Position numbers and translations under genes: made by a program. The notes beneath the pieces were generated by a model. It had not been told where the DNA came from, made no database searches, and was given only the letters and a program-made list of their open reading frames with translations. Below, piece after piece: positions 1 through 5,900 of a DNA stretch of 9,036 bases (position 1 is the first letter of the stretch; every line of letters starts with the position of its first letter). Where the stretch lies: contig JAEEYS010000166.1 of assembly GCA_016288255.1 (NCBI GenBank), forward strand, positions 1-9,036. The letters run 5' to 3'. The DNA is from Bacillota bacterium. Its GTDB lineage: Bacteria > Bacillota > Tb-RUG-66.

Positions 1-162
1 GATTTATCCAAAAGAAAACCAGAGGGGGTGGACTTTGCGGCAGCAAAAGAACGGGGGATCCATGCCATCCATGCGCCGGGACTGCCGGGGAAGATCGCGC
101 CGAAGGCGGCGGCAAGGTATATGGAACATGCCATATATCATGCGATAAAGGAGATGGGATAA
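1..162 (+). CDS. dpaA: Dipicolinate synthase subunit A, C-terminal end (partial)
   Basis: This is the last 53 codons of a gene that begins before the window. Reading frame 1 is open from base 1 to a TAA at 160-162. The translated tail contains the segment GIHAIHAPGLPGKIAPKAAA, which matches the conserved C-terminal signature of DpaA/SpoVFA (in Bacillus, roughly GIKAILAPGLPGIVAPKTAG). DpaA is the NAD(P)-binding subunit of dipicolinate synthase, which turns the dihydrodipicolinate-pathway product into dipicolinic acid in the mother cell for delivery to the forespore core. The stop codon overlaps the start of dpaB by one base (TAATG), so the two are translationally coupled. In Bacillus the pair is under the late mother-cell factor sigma-K; the promoter here would lie outside the window. 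Only the end is visible, but the neighbour confirms the identity. Confidence 0.9.
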   Translation, partial: DLSKRKPEGVDFAAAKERGIHAIHAPGLPGKIAPKAAARYMEHAIYHAIKEMG

Positions 163-743
163 TGCAGCTAAAGGGAATCAAAGCGGGTTTTGCCATAACC
201 GGTTCTTTCTGCACCTTTGGAAAAATCATGCCAGAAGTAAAAAGGCTGATGGAAGAAGGGGCAGAAGTCTTTCCGATCATGTCGGAAACAGCGTTTTCTC
301 TGGATACGAAGTTTGGAAAGGCGGCGCATTGGAAAGAAATGCTAAAAGAGATGACCGGCAAGGATATCATAGCGTCGGTGAAAGAAGCGGAACCCATTGG
401 TCCCGCATCTTTTATAGATGTGTTGGTGATCGCTCCCTGTACGGGAAACACCCTGGGCAAAATAGCAAACGGGATCACGGATTCTTCCGTGACCATGGCG
501 GCCAAAGCGCACTTGAGGAATGGAAAACCTGTTGTGATCGGCGTTTCCAGTAACGATGGCCTTTCCGCCAATGCCAAAAATCTGGGACTGCTTTTGAATA
601 CAAAAAATATCTACTTTGTGCCTTTTGGGCAGGATGATCCGATCAAAAAACCCAGTTCCGTTTTGTTTCAGCCGGAACGGCTTGTTGATACCGTATCGTC
701 TGCTCTAAAAGGAAATCAATTACAGCCTGTTTTATCAAAATAA
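162..743 (+). CDS. dpaB: Dipicolinate synthase subunit B (flavoprotein-like)
   Basis: The 193-residue product is full length for DpaB/SpoVFB, the flavoprotein-fold partner of DpaA in dipicolinic acid synthesis during sporulation. Near the N-terminus, ITGSFCTFGKIMPEVKRL (residues 12-29) is the nucleotide-binding loop and first helix of the flavoprotein (UbiX/Dfp-like) fold. Residues 91-110, beginning APCTGNTLGKIANGITDSS, form the characteristic second cofactor loop. The next strand, GKPVVIGVSSNDGLS, is also typical. The ATG at 162 overlaps the dpaA stop, and GGAG in the dpaA tail (150-153) can serve as its ribosome site, so the start is secure. In Bacillus the operon continues into asd and dapG, but here it ends at a hairpin and an unrelated gene. 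Presence of dpaAB argues against cluster I Clostridium, which lack these genes and are thought to use an Etf protein instead. Confidence 0.93.
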   Translation: MQLKGIKAGFAITGSFCTFGKIMPEVKRLMEEGAEVFPIMSETAFSLDTKFGKAAHWKEMLKEMTGKDIIASVKEAEPIGPASFIDVLVIAPCTGNTLGKIANGITDSSVTMAAKAHLRNGKPVVIGVSSNDGLSANAKNLGLLLNTKNIYFVPFGQDDPIKKPSSVLFQPERLVDTVSSALKGNQLQPVLSK

Positions 744-748
744 AAAAG

Positions 749-777
749 AAAATAGTCTATGTTCCATAGACTATTTT
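749..777 (+). terminator. Perfect AT-rich hairpin after dpaB
   Basis: A 13-bp perfect inverted repeat (aaaatagtctatg at 749-761 and its complement at 765-777) encloses a 3-base loop, six bases after the dpaB stop. The right arm ends in TTTT and the left arm starts with AAAA, so it could act as a weak bidirectional terminator. The stem is AT-rich and the U-tract short, so read-through is plausible. The next gene begins only 21 bases beyond it with no convincing promoter between. It could therefore be an attenuator or processing site rather than a full stop. Confidence 0.6.
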
Positions 778-798
778 ACATACAAAGGAGAGAATAAA

Positions 799-1410
799 AT
801 GAGATTTTCAGCGCCTGTGACGATCAAGACGCTCCATTATGTAAAAACCCATATCTATTTTGATTACCCCGCTTTATCCGGACTTTCGGATCCGGCAAAA
901 GAGCAAAAAATGAATGATATGATCCATCGCTTTGTAAAACAAATGGTCAGCGAGCTGTATTACATGGAGATACCGACTGATGTATCGGGATATTATGAAG
1001 TCAAGACCAATGAGAGAGGGATTTTGAGCATCGCCTTTTTGGGAAGCGGCGATTTTTTGGGCGCGCACCCCATTCAAATGGTCAGATCGCTCACTTTTGA
1101 TATCAAAAAAGGAGAAGCTTATCCCTTTTATGAATTGTTTGAAGAGGAAGAAGCGGCTTTTGCTTTTTTGTCCCGTTGGGGAAAGGAGAGCTTTATCAAA
1201 AGAAAAATAGATTTTTTTGAGGACAGCTACCTGGGAGTGAAAAAGAGACAGGATTATTATGTGGTGGATCACATGATGGTGATCTATTTTCAGCAGTATG
1301 AGATCGGGCCGAGAAGTATCGGGTTTCCTTTTTTCTGGGTGCCCTTGGAAAAATTGGAGAACCATTTGACAGAAAATAGTTTTTTAAAACGATTGATTCC
1401 ATTTTTGTAA
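799..1410 (+). CDS. DUF3298 (RsiV/PdaC-type) domain protein, no signal peptide
   Basis: The product has 203 residues. Residues 20-50 (YFDYPALSGLSD... followed by an amphipathic helix) look like the DUF4163-like N-terminal half seen in RsiV and PdaC. Residues 60-115 form a beta-rich stretch ending in FDIKKGEAYPFYELF, the usual 'dl.tG..~~l.dlF' turn. Residues 157-183, with VIYFQQYEIGPRSIGFPFFWVPL, match the DUF3298 core 'F.~YeIaPya.G'. In RsiV this domain is extracellular and binds lysozyme; in PdaC it accompanies a peptidoglycan deacetylase. Here there is no signal peptide, lipobox or membrane segment, so the protein appears cytoplasmic and its role is unknown. AAAGGAG at 784-790 is placed correctly for the ATG. 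The fold family is fairly sure; function is not assigned. Confidence 0.75.
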   Translation: MRFSAPVTIKTLHYVKTHIYFDYPALSGLSDPAKEQKMNDMIHRFVKQMVSELYYMEIPTDVSGYYEVKTNERGILSIAFLGSGDFLGAHPIQMVRSLTFDIKKGEAYPFYELFEEEEAAFAFLSRWGKESFIKRKIDFFEDSYLGVKKRQDYYVVDHMMVIYFQQYEIGPRSIGFPFFWVPLEKLENHLTENSFLKRLIPFL

Positions 1411-1442
1411 AATATTTTACTGAAAAAAGAGTAAAAAATGAC

Positions 1443-1469
1443 TTGCTTCTGTTTCCAATTTGTTATAAT
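1443..1469 (+). promoter_or_regulatory. Extended -10 promoter for the ABC transporter genes
   Basis: A consensus TATAAT lies at 1464-1469, preceded by TG one base upstream (1461-1462), which gives an extended -10. A partial -35, TTGCTT, lies at 1443-1448 with a short 15-base spacer; the extended -10 can compensate. Transcription would start near 1475, leaving a very short leader that contains the ribosome site GAGGTGAGG (1477-1485) before the ATG at 1488. Confidence 0.65.
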
Positions 1470-1487
1470 AGGGCATGAGGTGAGGAA

Positions 1488-2195
1488 ATGTTAGAAATCA
1501 AGCATTTGACCAAGAGATATAAAGACGTGATCGCGGTAGAAGACGTCAATTTAAAGATAGAAACGGGAGAGATCGGGATTTTGCTGGGCCCCAACGGGGC
1601 GGGGAAAAGCACCACGATCAAGTGTATCGCAGGGCTTCTTCGGTTCGAAGGGGAGATCGATATCTGCGGCATGGGCAATAAAACGCTGGAAGCGAAGCGG
1701 ATTTTCGGCTATGTACCGGAAACGCCGGCAGTGTATGATTCTTTGACTGTGGAAGAACATATGAATTTTATTATGAAGGCGTACAAACTGGATGACAGCT
1801 ATTTAGAATACGGAGAAACGCTGTTAAAACGGCTGGATCTGGATGATAAACGGAAAAAACTGGGAAAAGAATTGTCCAAAGGGATGCAGCAGAAAGTCAG
1901 CCTTCTTTGCGCTTTGATCATCAAGCCCAAGGTGATTTTGCTGGACGAGCCGTTGATCGGGCTGGATCCCAAGGCAATCAAAGAATTAAAGGATATTTTG
2001 GCGGAACTGAAAGCGGAAGGCGCTTCCATTTTGATCAGCACCCATATCATCGAAAGTGTGTTGGATCTTTATGACAGAGTGATCATCCTGAACAAAGGAA
2101 AGACGATCTGGGAAAGCACGAAAAAGGAATCCGGCTCGGATGTAGAAAAGATATTCCTCCAAGTAACGGGGAAAGGGGAAGATACGGCGTCATGA
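1488..2195 (+). CDS. ABC transporter ATP-binding protein (EcsA/ABC-2 type)
   Basis: This 235-residue protein is a single nucleotide-binding domain that powers the permease encoded next. Walker A is GPNGAGKST (34-42) and Walker B is VILLDEP (149-155), followed by the D-loop GLDP. The signature is LSKGM (129-133) instead of LSGGQ, and the switch histidine is in STHI (H186). The Q-loop glutamine is replaced by glutamate in YVPETP (E78). LSKGM together with YVPETPxxYdsLT is shared with Bacillus EcsA and related ABC-2 exporter ATPases, so export rather than import is likely. The substrate cannot be read from the sequence. The ATG has a strong ribosome site (GAGGTGAGG, 1477-1485). The last four bases overlap the permease start (ATGA), indicating translational coupling. 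Confidence 0.92.
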   Translation: MLEIKHLTKRYKDVIAVEDVNLKIETGEIGILLGPNGAGKSTTIKCIAGLLRFEGEIDICGMGNKTLEAKRIFGYVPETPAVYDSLTVEEHMNFIMKAYKLDDSYLEYGETLLKRLDLDDKRKKLGKELSKGMQQKVSLLCALIIKPKVILLDEPLIGLDPKAIKELKDILAELKAEGASILISTHIIESVLDLYDRVIILNKGKTIWESTKKESGSDVEKIFLQVTGKGEDTAS

Positions 2196-3739
2196 GTTCC
2201 TTGATGTATATTTTGAAAAGAAGCTTCATTAACGAAATGAAAGGCTTAAAAAAACGAAAAGCGGCGCTGATCGGCTATATTTTACTGTTCGCTTTTGTCA
2301 TCCTGATTTTAGTCAGCTCTTTCCTTATGCCAAGCGGGATCATCACCCAACAGGAAAATGATCTGTTTATCGGGATCATAGCCGCTATACTGCTTTTTTA
2401 CGCTTTTTATTCGTTCCAGTCGGCCATAGAAAAAGGAAGCTCTTTTTTCCGCGCCAGTGACGTGAATATGGCTTTTAACGCGCCTATCAAAACGGGAGAT
2501 CTGCTGATTTACGGGTTTATCAAAAGTTTGGCCAGCGTGTTGACTGTCGTTTTTGTGGCTTTTTGTCAGATCCCGAATTTAAAGAATAATTTTGCGATCC
2601 AAAACAGCGGCATTTTCTTTTTAGTGGCAGGGTTTTTGCTGTATTTGATCAGCATGCCGATTTTGGGTATGATGATTTACAGTTTTGCTTCCAGAAGTGA
2701 AAAGAATAAAGACTTATGTAAGCGGATATTATATGCTGTGATGGTTTTGATCACGGCTTACGCGCTGTTTTGTTTGGTCAAAGAGGGAAAAGTCTCAGCT
2801 CTTTTTTCCAAAGGGCTGGCGCATCCTGTTTTTCGATATATCCCTATTATGGGCTGGGCGCTTCAGGTCATTTCCACGGCGGTCTTGGGCGTGAGCGGCA
2901 TGACTTATGTTTATTTGGCGCTGTTGGTCTTGACGGTCATCGTTTCATTGAAGCTTTTGTATTCTATGGATCAGGACTTTTATGAAGATGTTCTTTTGGC
3001 GACCCAGTACAACGAAGAATTGATCCAGGCAAGACGGCAGAATCGTATGGGCGAAACAAGAGGAAAGCTGAAGAAGATCGATTATACTTTCCGAAAAGAA
3101 GGGGCAAAGGTGATTTATGAAAAATCCATATTGGACCGGCGGAAAAAAGGTTTCTTCTTTCTGGACATCACTTCCTTATCCACTATTGGAGTGACTTTGG
3201 CGGTGACCTTTTTTTCCGGTATGCAGAGCATTTATTATCCTTTGTTCTTTGGCGTTTATATGATGACGGTCTTTGCCGCCAATGACAGATGGAGCAGAGA
3301 GCTTGGAAATCATTACATCTATCTTATCCCGGAAAGTGATTATAAAAAGCTTTTTTATGCTACCTTGGGAGAGCATTTTAAAAATCTGACGGATGCTGTT
3401 ATTTTATTTGCTATTGCGGGATTTTTGCTGAAAGCGGATTTTCAGATCGTGATCGCGGCGATTTTCTGCTATGTTTCTTTCGGCGCGATGAATTTGTATT
3501 ATGAAGTGCTTTCCAGAAAGGTGTTCGGCAACAAGCACAGCAGCGGATTAAAGATGCTGCGCAGACTGTTGATGCTGTTTATCGCTTTTTTGCCGGGGAT
3601 CATCATATTGGTCTATGTTTCCATAACGACGGGGTCCTCGCTTTTGGGGATGCTTTGCATCATTCTTTGGAATCTGTTGGTCTCCGCTTTGTTCTTTTAT
3701 TTTGGCGGAAAGATCTTCCGTGAGATCGAATTGGACTAG
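2192..3739 (+). CDS. ABC exporter permease, multi-spanning (putative ABC_export family)
   Basis: The 515-residue product is very hydrophobic. Likely membrane segments lie near residues 24-46, 57-76, 104-126, 138-165, 178-197, 217-234 and 237-257. A second cluster lies near 321-341, 346-363, 399-413, 416-437, 459-478 and 481-504. A charged loop (about 258-320, rich in R, K, Q and E) separates the two halves and is probably cytoplasmic. The size, the two-half layout and the pairing with an EcsA-like ATPase suggest the 'putative ABC exporter' family (Pfam ABC_export) found in Clostridia, or an EcsB-like permease; I cannot separate these without a profile search. The start overlaps the ATPase stop by four bases, so the two make one transporter. 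No substrate-binding protein is encoded nearby, as expected for an exporter. Substrate unknown. Confidence 0.8.
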   Translation: MSSLMYILKRSFINEMKGLKKRKAALIGYILLFAFVILILVSSFLMPSGIITQQENDLFIGIIAAILLFYAFYSFQSAIEKGSSFFRASDVNMAFNAPIKTGDLLIYGFIKSLASVLTVVFVAFCQIPNLKNNFAIQNSGIFFLVAGFLLYLISMPILGMMIYSFASRSEKNKDLCKRILYAVMVLITAYALFCLVKEGKVSALFSKGLAHPVFRYIPIMGWALQVISTAVLGVSGMTYVYLALLVLTVIVSLKLLYSMDQDFYEDVLLATQYNEELIQARRQNRMGETRGKLKKIDYTFRKEGAKVIYEKSILDRRKKGFFFLDITSLSTIGVTLAVTFFSGMQSIYYPLFFGVYMMTVFAANDRWSRELGNHYIYLIPESDYKKLFYATLGEHFKNLTDAVILFAIAGFLLKADFQIVIAAIFCYVSFGAMNLYYEVLSRKVFGNKHSSGLKMLRRLLMLFIAFLPGIIILVYVSITTGSSLLGMLCIILWNLLVSALFFYFGGKIFREIELD

Positions 3740-3749
3740 CAAAATAGAG

Positions 3750-3777
3750 TTGAAAAATTTGAGATTGGTTATATAAT
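3750..3777 (+). promoter_or_regulatory. Promoter of the rubredoxin gene
   Basis: TTGAAA (3750-3755) and TATAAT (3772-3777) are separated by 16 bases, close to the housekeeping sigma-A consensus. It begins 11 bases after the permease stop. Transcription would start near 3784, giving a leader of about 32 bases with the ribosome site AGAGGG at 3804-3809. Confidence 0.8.
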
Positions 3778-3815
3778 GAATCTGAGGATATCTGCTGAAG
3801 AAAAGAGGGTTAAAA

Positions 3816-3992
3816 ATGAAAGGCTGCTATGAATGTATTATGTGCGGATATGTTTATGTGCCGGAAGAAGGGGACTGGGACACGGACGTAGTGCCCGGCA
3901 CGCCTTTTTCGGAAATTCCGGAAGATTGGTTTTGCCCCGACTGCGGCGCCACCAAAGAATGGTTTGAAGAAATGCCAGAGAAAGACTGGTAA
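3816..3992 (+). CDS. Rubredoxin
   Basis: The short gene encodes 58 residues, starting at an ATG six bases after AGAGGG and ending at TAA 3990-3992. It has the two iron-binding pairs of rubredoxin: CIMCGYVY (C7, C10) and CPDCGATK (C40, C43), which hold a single Fe(Cys)4 centre. Other family hallmarks are the aromatic and acidic core (Y12, Y14, W21, W38, F39), the G28-T29-P30-F31 turn and the IPEDWFCPDCG segment. Length is slightly above the usual 52-54 residues because of a longer C-terminal tail (EWFEEMPEKDW). Rubredoxins are small cytoplasmic electron carriers, often serving oxygen- or peroxide-reducing enzymes in anaerobes. No partner enzyme lies next to it, and its own promoter and terminator make it a monocistronic unit. 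An additional cysteine, C4, precedes the first pair. Confidence 0.95.
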   Translation: MKGCYECIMCGYVYVPEEGDWDTDVVPGTPFSEIPEDWFCPDCGATKEWFEEMPEKDW

Positions 3993-4013
3993 TCCATAAA
4001 ATAAAAAATGATC

Positions 4014-4044
4014 AAAAGGAGAGGAGCGGATCCTCTCTTTTTTT
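4014..4044 (+). terminator. Strong intrinsic terminator after rubredoxin
   Basis: GAGAGGA (4019-4025) pairs with TCCTCTC (4031-4037) around a five-base loop. A G-T pair and four A-T pairs extend the stem, and a run of seven T (4038-4044) follows. It lies 21 bases after the rubredoxin stop and is a textbook Rho-independent terminator. Confidence 0.9.
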
Positions 4045-4111
4045 GTATGAAAGAAGTGTTTGCGCACAAAAAAGTTTTAGCAGAGGAGAGGAACAGGCAA
4101 GAGGGAAGCAT

Positions 4112-4140
4112 TTGTCATACAATGCATTTTATGATAAAAT
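4112..4140 (+). promoter_or_regulatory. Promoter of the lipoprotein-thioesterase operon
   Basis: TTGTCA (4112-4117) and TAAAAT (4135-4140) have the ideal 17-base spacing, and a TG (4132-4133) makes the -10 extended. Transcription would start near 4147, leaving a leader of about 68 bases before the preferred ATG at 4215. The stretch between the previous terminator and this promoter (4045-4111) shows no gene or other clear element. Confidence 0.8.
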
Positions 4141-4148
4141 AAAGCCAT

Positions 4149-4206
4149 TCCGGAAAGAAAATCCGGAGGGGGCCTGTCGTGCTTTACGGCAGACGGACGG
4201 AAGGAG
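4149..4206 (+). promoter_or_regulatory. Leader with hairpin and two ribosome sites in one frame
   Basis: Two TCCGGA copies (4149-4154 and 4162-4167) can pair around a seven-base A-rich loop, and the right arm covers part of GGAGGGGG (4165-4172). That ribosome site stands nine bases before a GTG (4179), which opens the lipoprotein frame 12 codons early. A second site, AAGGAG (4201-4206), stands eight bases before the ATG at 4215. The ATG gives a clean lipoprotein signal peptide, so it is preferred; the first site may be a standby or regulatory site. Confidence 0.45.
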
Positions 4207-4214
4207 TTTTGAAA

Positions 4215-5900
4215 ATGAAAAAGTTCCGAAATCTGATGACGGCAGTTCTTTTGCTTTCTCTGATTTTAGCCGGTTGCAGCAATTCTCTCCCTGAACCGGA
4301 TCCTTCCGATGCGACAACAACAGAGGGAGAGGTCGTAACAGATCCCGAAAAAATAGAAAGCATCAGACAGTTTATTGATTTATTCTATTACAATCCTGCT
4401 TTTGGGCTGAACAGTATCGACAGCATCAGCGAAGCAAGAATGAAAACCTTTGTCATGTATTATCTGGCAGAGATGCGGCCGGATCGATGCACAGTGGAAA
4501 ACAATTCTATTTGTGTGGATGAAACGGCGATGGCGGAAACGGTACAAGAATTTTTTGATGTGGCGATAGAAAAACATCGGAAAACAGAAGAGATCGATTA
4601 TGAAGACAATCAATATAAAATGGTGAACCGCAATTTTAAAGATATGAGTTTTTTGGATCTGGACTATATCTTAGCGCAAGGAAATGATCTGTATGAAGTA
4701 TACGGACTGATAGGATATGCGGACGATTTTGAGCAGGGGATGATATATGTAGGCGAGCTGAAAGCGGAGATATCGGCCAAAGAGGATCACTGGATCCTGA
4801 AAGGATATAAGGTGACTACTTATGAGGTGCCGAAAGAAAGGGATCAGCTGAAAAAAGGGAGTATCGTCCATCTTGAAGCGGAAGAAGAACAGAAGATCCT
4901 TGCGTTTATGGATCAGTTTTATCAAAACAAAGCTTTTGGGAAAAAAGGAAGCGGCGCCATTTTAGCGTACCAAATGCGGGAATGGGCTCTTTATCATATT
5001 TTGGCGGGAGAAGAAGGCTACCGAGAAGAAAACAACAGCCTTTATATCGCAAAAGAAGAGGTAGAACGAAAGGTAAAAGAGTATTTCGGCGTGGATTTGG
5101 AAGAACACGGCAATACGGGGATCGCGGTCTATTTGGGAGATCAATATCGGATCAGCAAAGATCTTGTGAAAACAACGCCGGAGCCTTCTAAACTGACGCT
5201 GAAGGAGATCTATGAGACGCAAGACGGAAAATATGAAGTGTACTACTTTATCATGGACCGCGACAAAGTTTCGGGGCTTTTAAAAGCGGTAATAGAGAAA
5301 AAAGAGGGGCGCTATATCTTATTGGAATATACTCCGCAGGCAAGCGATCTGGCCTCGGGCGGAATCGGTATAGAAGGCAATATGGAAGCGGAACTGGAGC
5401 TTTTTATCAATGAGATCTATGCCTCACCTATATTCCATGACAATACGGTGAGTCCCGTTTCTTTGGAAACAGCGGAAGAGTCTGCGCTGGATCTTTTGCA
5501 GAGAAATCCCACGGAAAACTGTGAAAGCCTTTACGGAGAGGGTTACTGTTTGATCCCTCTCAAAGAAGTGAAAAAAACAGTGGATCATTATTTCGGCCTT
5601 GCTATGGAATTGCCGAAAATACAGAAAGCGGGGATCGTTTATGACACGGATGAAGACGCTTATGAAGTGGAATTCACCGGCGGGGCGGCGATCCTAAACA
5701 TTATAGAGTTAAAAAGCCTGGAGCAGACTGGACCGTCGGCGTATCAAGCGGTTGGCGATCTGATCCGACCAGGAGAGAAAGCTTCTGACAAAGATGTCCT
5801 TCTCGGCACGTTGGAAGCAAAAGTGGAATATAAAGAGGATCATTGGGTTTTAAAAGATTACAAAATAGCAATGGATGAAAAAGGAGAATCAATGGAATGA
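4215..5900 (+). CDS. Secreted lipoprotein with three divergent tandem modules
   Basis: The product has 561 residues. MKKFRN, a hydrophobic stretch and the lipobox LAGC (C21) form a lipoprotein signal peptide, so the mature protein is anchored by its lipidated cysteine outside the membrane. A Pro/Asp/Thr-rich linker (22-46) follows. Three copies of one module then span about residues 47-204, 223-375 and 389-553. Each opens with a helix ending in a similar motif (LFYYNPAFG, QFYQNKAFG, EIYASPIF) and carries a 'V..(F/Y)F....E' helix. Each closes with a strand such as EDHWILKGYK, EGRYILLEY or EDHWVLKDYK. I do not recognise the module and assign no function; it could be a ligand-binding or NTF2/cystatin-like fold. 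An earlier in-frame GTG (4179) would add 12 residues before the signal. The stop overlaps the next start by four bases (ATGA). Confidence 0.85.
   Translation: MKKFRNLMTAVLLLSLILAGCSNSLPEPDPSDATTTEGEVVTDPEKIESIRQFIDLFYYNPAFGLNSIDSISEARMKTFVMYYLAEMRPDRCTVENNSICVDETAMAETVQEFFDVAIEKHRKTEEIDYEDNQYKMVNRNFKDMSFLDLDYILAQGNDLYEVYGLIGYADDFEQGMIYVGELKAEISAKEDHWILKGYKVTTYEVPKERDQLKKGSIVHLEAEEEQKILAFMDQFYQNKAFGKKGSGAILAYQMREWALYHILAGEEGYREENNSLYIAKEEVERKVKEYFGVDLEEHGNTGIAVYLGDQYRISKDLVKTTPEPSKLTLKEIYETQDGKYEVYYFIMDRDKVSGLLKAVIEKKEGRYILLEYTPQASDLASGGIGIEGNMEAELELFINEIYASPIFHDNTVSPVSLETAEESALDLLQRNPTENCESLYGEGYCLIPLKEVKKTVDHYFGLAMELPKIQKAGIVYDTDEDAYEVEFTGGAAILNIIELKSLEQTGPSAYQAVGDLIRPGEKASDKDVLLGTLEAKVEYKEDHWVLKDYKIAMDEKGESME
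4353..5873 (+). repeat. Three tandem protein modules within the lipoprotein gene
   Basis: The modules lie at about 4353-4826, 4881-5340 and 5379-5873. Anchor positions are F57-Y58, F235-Y236 and I401-Y402 at the front, and E190-D-H-W, E364-G-R-Y and E541-D-H-W at the back, giving periods of roughly 178 and 166-177 residues. Copies one and three keep the closing EDHW(I/V)LK(G/D)YK motif best, and copy two is more diverged. The similarity is in protein rather than DNA, so these are old duplications. Confidence 0.7.

Noticed and set aside
874..1365. 163-codon open frame on the minus strand opposite the DUF3298 gene
   Set aside because: It is antisense to a gene with a good ribosome site and recognisable domain; its translation is low-complexity and shows no family features.
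1415..1436. Possible hairpin TTTTAC/GTAAAA after the DUF3298 gene
   Set aside because: Only six AT-rich pairs with a ten-base loop and no T-run follow; too weak to call a terminator.
3810..4111. Two overlapping minus-strand open frames covering the rubredoxin gene
   Set aside because: They are shadows of the rubredoxin frame and run through a strong terminator; no ribosome site or domain supports them.
4179..4214. GTG at 4179 as the main start of the lipoprotein
   Set aside because: It would put 12 residues in front of a clean MKKF... lipoprotein signal; the ATG at 4215 has its own well-spaced ribosome site.
4043..4294. 83-codon + strand open frame across the lipoprotein promoter and start
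   Set aside because: It starts at the T-run of the rubredoxin terminator, has no ribosome site, spans the promoter and overlaps the lipoprotein gene out of frame.
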